Below are positions 13,498 to 14,328 of a stretch of DNA of 14,328 nucleotides, piece after piece. Within the stretch, counting starts at the first letter, position 1. Each line of letters starts with the position of its first letter. The DNA comes from Spirochaetales bacterium (GTDB lineage: Bacteria > Spirochaetota > Spirochaetia > Sphaerochaetales > Sphaerochaetaceae), in NCBI GenBank assembly GCA_022785155.1, contig JALFRH010000227.1, positions 1 through 14,328 on the forward strand, written 5' to 3'. The notes beneath the pieces are model-generated. The model was not told the origin of the DNA. It saw only the letters and a program-made list of their open reading frames with translations, and searched no databases. The position numbers and the translations under genes are program-made.

Positions 13498-14328
13498 TCA
13501 GCCCTTCAACATATTATAAAACACACTTAGTTCCTTGGCATTCATAAGTTTTGGAACTGGATAGAGAGGATTTCCTTCCTTTGCAGCATATTTTGAAAGC
13601 TGGGGGATATCCTCATCCTTGATTTCAGGAAAAGTAGTCGGAATGCCGAACTCATTGTTGAGGCCCTTGATCTTTTCCATAAAGATATCCGCCCCTTCTT
13701 TTATAGGAGTAAGCTCGTCACATAGATTTGCTGCTATTGCCAGTTTCCATAGTTTTTTGTCGATTCTTGGTCTATAGGCATCAAGGATAAGCGGGAGAAT
13801 GACAGCGTTGGCATATCCATGGGGTATGTTGTATTTTCCTCCTAAAGTGTGGGCGATTGAATGGACATAGCCCACATAGGAGCGGGTGAAGGAACAGCCT
13901 GCAAGATAAGAGGCCCTGAGCATGGCTGCCCTGGCTTCCATATCGTTGCCGTCTTTATATGCCCTTTCTATGTTGTTGATGATCAACTTTACTGCGATTT
14001 TGGCCTCGATTTTTGTCATTCTATGGTTTGACTTGCCGATGTAGGCCTCCACGGCATGGGTCAGTGCGTCCATACCTGTTGTGGACGTAAGGAAAGGTGG
14101 AAGGGACCTGGTCATTTCAGGATCCAGGAGAGCATATCTTGGAATGAGAGGGAAATCGTTGATGGCATATTTATGTCTGTTTTTTTTATCTACGATTACA
14201 GAAGCCAGTGTGGTTTCACTTCCAGTTCCAGCTGTAGTGGGAATGGCGATGAGAAGAGGAATCTTCTTTCTTACTTTTAAGATACCCTTCATCTTTGAAA
14301 GTGGTTTTCCAGGCTTTGCCAGTCTTGC
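13498..14328 (-). CDS. Iron-containing alcohol dehydrogenase (5' end outside window)
   Basis: This is the C-terminal 276 residues of a group III metal-dependent alcohol dehydrogenase (usual length about 380-400). The frame stays open beyond the ATG at 14292 to the window edge, encoding ARLAKPGKPLSK, so that ATG is internal. IPTTAGTGSETT is the cofactor-binding signature. The iron ligands, numbered from the internal ATG, are D75 and H79 (GMDALTHAVEAY), H144 (VHSIAH) and H158 (IPHGYAN), with spacings 4, 65 and 14 against 4, 63 and 14 in E. coli FucO. The full metal site therefore appears intact. It interconverts a primary alcohol or diol with its aldehyde. It lies directly upstream of, and two bases from, the aldehyde dehydrogenase gene, forming an alcohol/aldehyde operon whose promoter lies outside the window. 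Confidence 0.93.
   Translation of the reverse strand, partial: ARLAKPGKPLSKMKGILKVRKKIPLLIAIPTTAGTGSETTLASVIVDKKNRHKYAINDFPLIPRYALLDPEMTRSLPPFLTSTTGMDALTHAVEAYIGKSNHRMTKIEAKIAVKLIINNIERAYKDGNDMEARAAMLRASYLAGCSFTRSYVGYVHSIAHTLGGKYNIPHGYANAVILPLILDAYRPRIDKKLWKLAIAANLCDELTPIKEGADIFMEKIKGLNNEFGIPTTFPEIKDEDIPQLSKYAAKEGNPLYPVPKLMNAKELSVFYNMLKG

Overview
The window reads as an ordinary chromosomal stretch of an anaerobic bacterium, most likely a host-associated spirochaete of the Treponema/Sphaerochaeta kind. That assignment is an inference. It rests on moderate GC with strong AGA/AGG arginine use, a large lipoprotein with an SRTILP-type segment and Ig-like modules, and an anaerobe's enzyme set (ferredoxin-tailed aldo/keto reductase, iron alcohol dehydrogenase, hydroxyacyl-CoA dehydrogenase). 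No rRNA or other decisive phylogenetic marker is present.

Layout, left to right. (1) 1-1672, plus strand: the 3' part of an MFS transporter gene, overlapping sfsA by ATGA. (2) 1643-3013, minus: a MATE-family efflux transporter that converges on sfsA and overlaps its last 30 nt. (3) 3151-4278, plus: an aldo/keto reductase with two C-terminal 4Fe-4S cluster motifs. Its start is doubtful, because the only good ribosome binding site points to a TTG 18 nt inside. (4) 4290-4496: terminator, opposing terminator, tRNA-Asn(GUU) and a near-consensus promoter, the last three on the minus strand. (5) 4605-5983, minus: dpaL (diaminopropionate ammonia-lyase) with its own terminator, its own promoter, and a striking four-half-site inverted operator bracketing that promoter. 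(6) 6138-7904, plus: a phospho-sugar mutase and terminator. (7) 7968-10973, plus: a 951-residue lipoprotein with fibronectin/Big_2-like modules, followed by a nested terminator structure. (8) 11130-12077, plus: a 3-hydroxyacyl-CoA dehydrogenase. (9) 12119-14328, minus: an aldehyde dehydrogenase and, upstream in the same operon, an iron-containing alcohol dehydrogenase cut by the window edge. The two transcription units of (8) and (9) converge on a shared hairpin.

Most genes are single transcription units with their own terminators. The only clear functional pairing is the alcohol/aldehyde dehydrogenase operon, which could take an alcohol to its acid through the aldehyde or work in reverse at the first step. 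I see no phage, insertion sequence, CRISPR array, toxin-antitoxin pair or defence system. The least explained items are the dpaL operator, the lipoprotein (especially its C-terminal domain), the apparent NADP-type cofactor loop of the hydroxyacyl-CoA dehydrogenase, and the structured 3' region after the lipoprotein.
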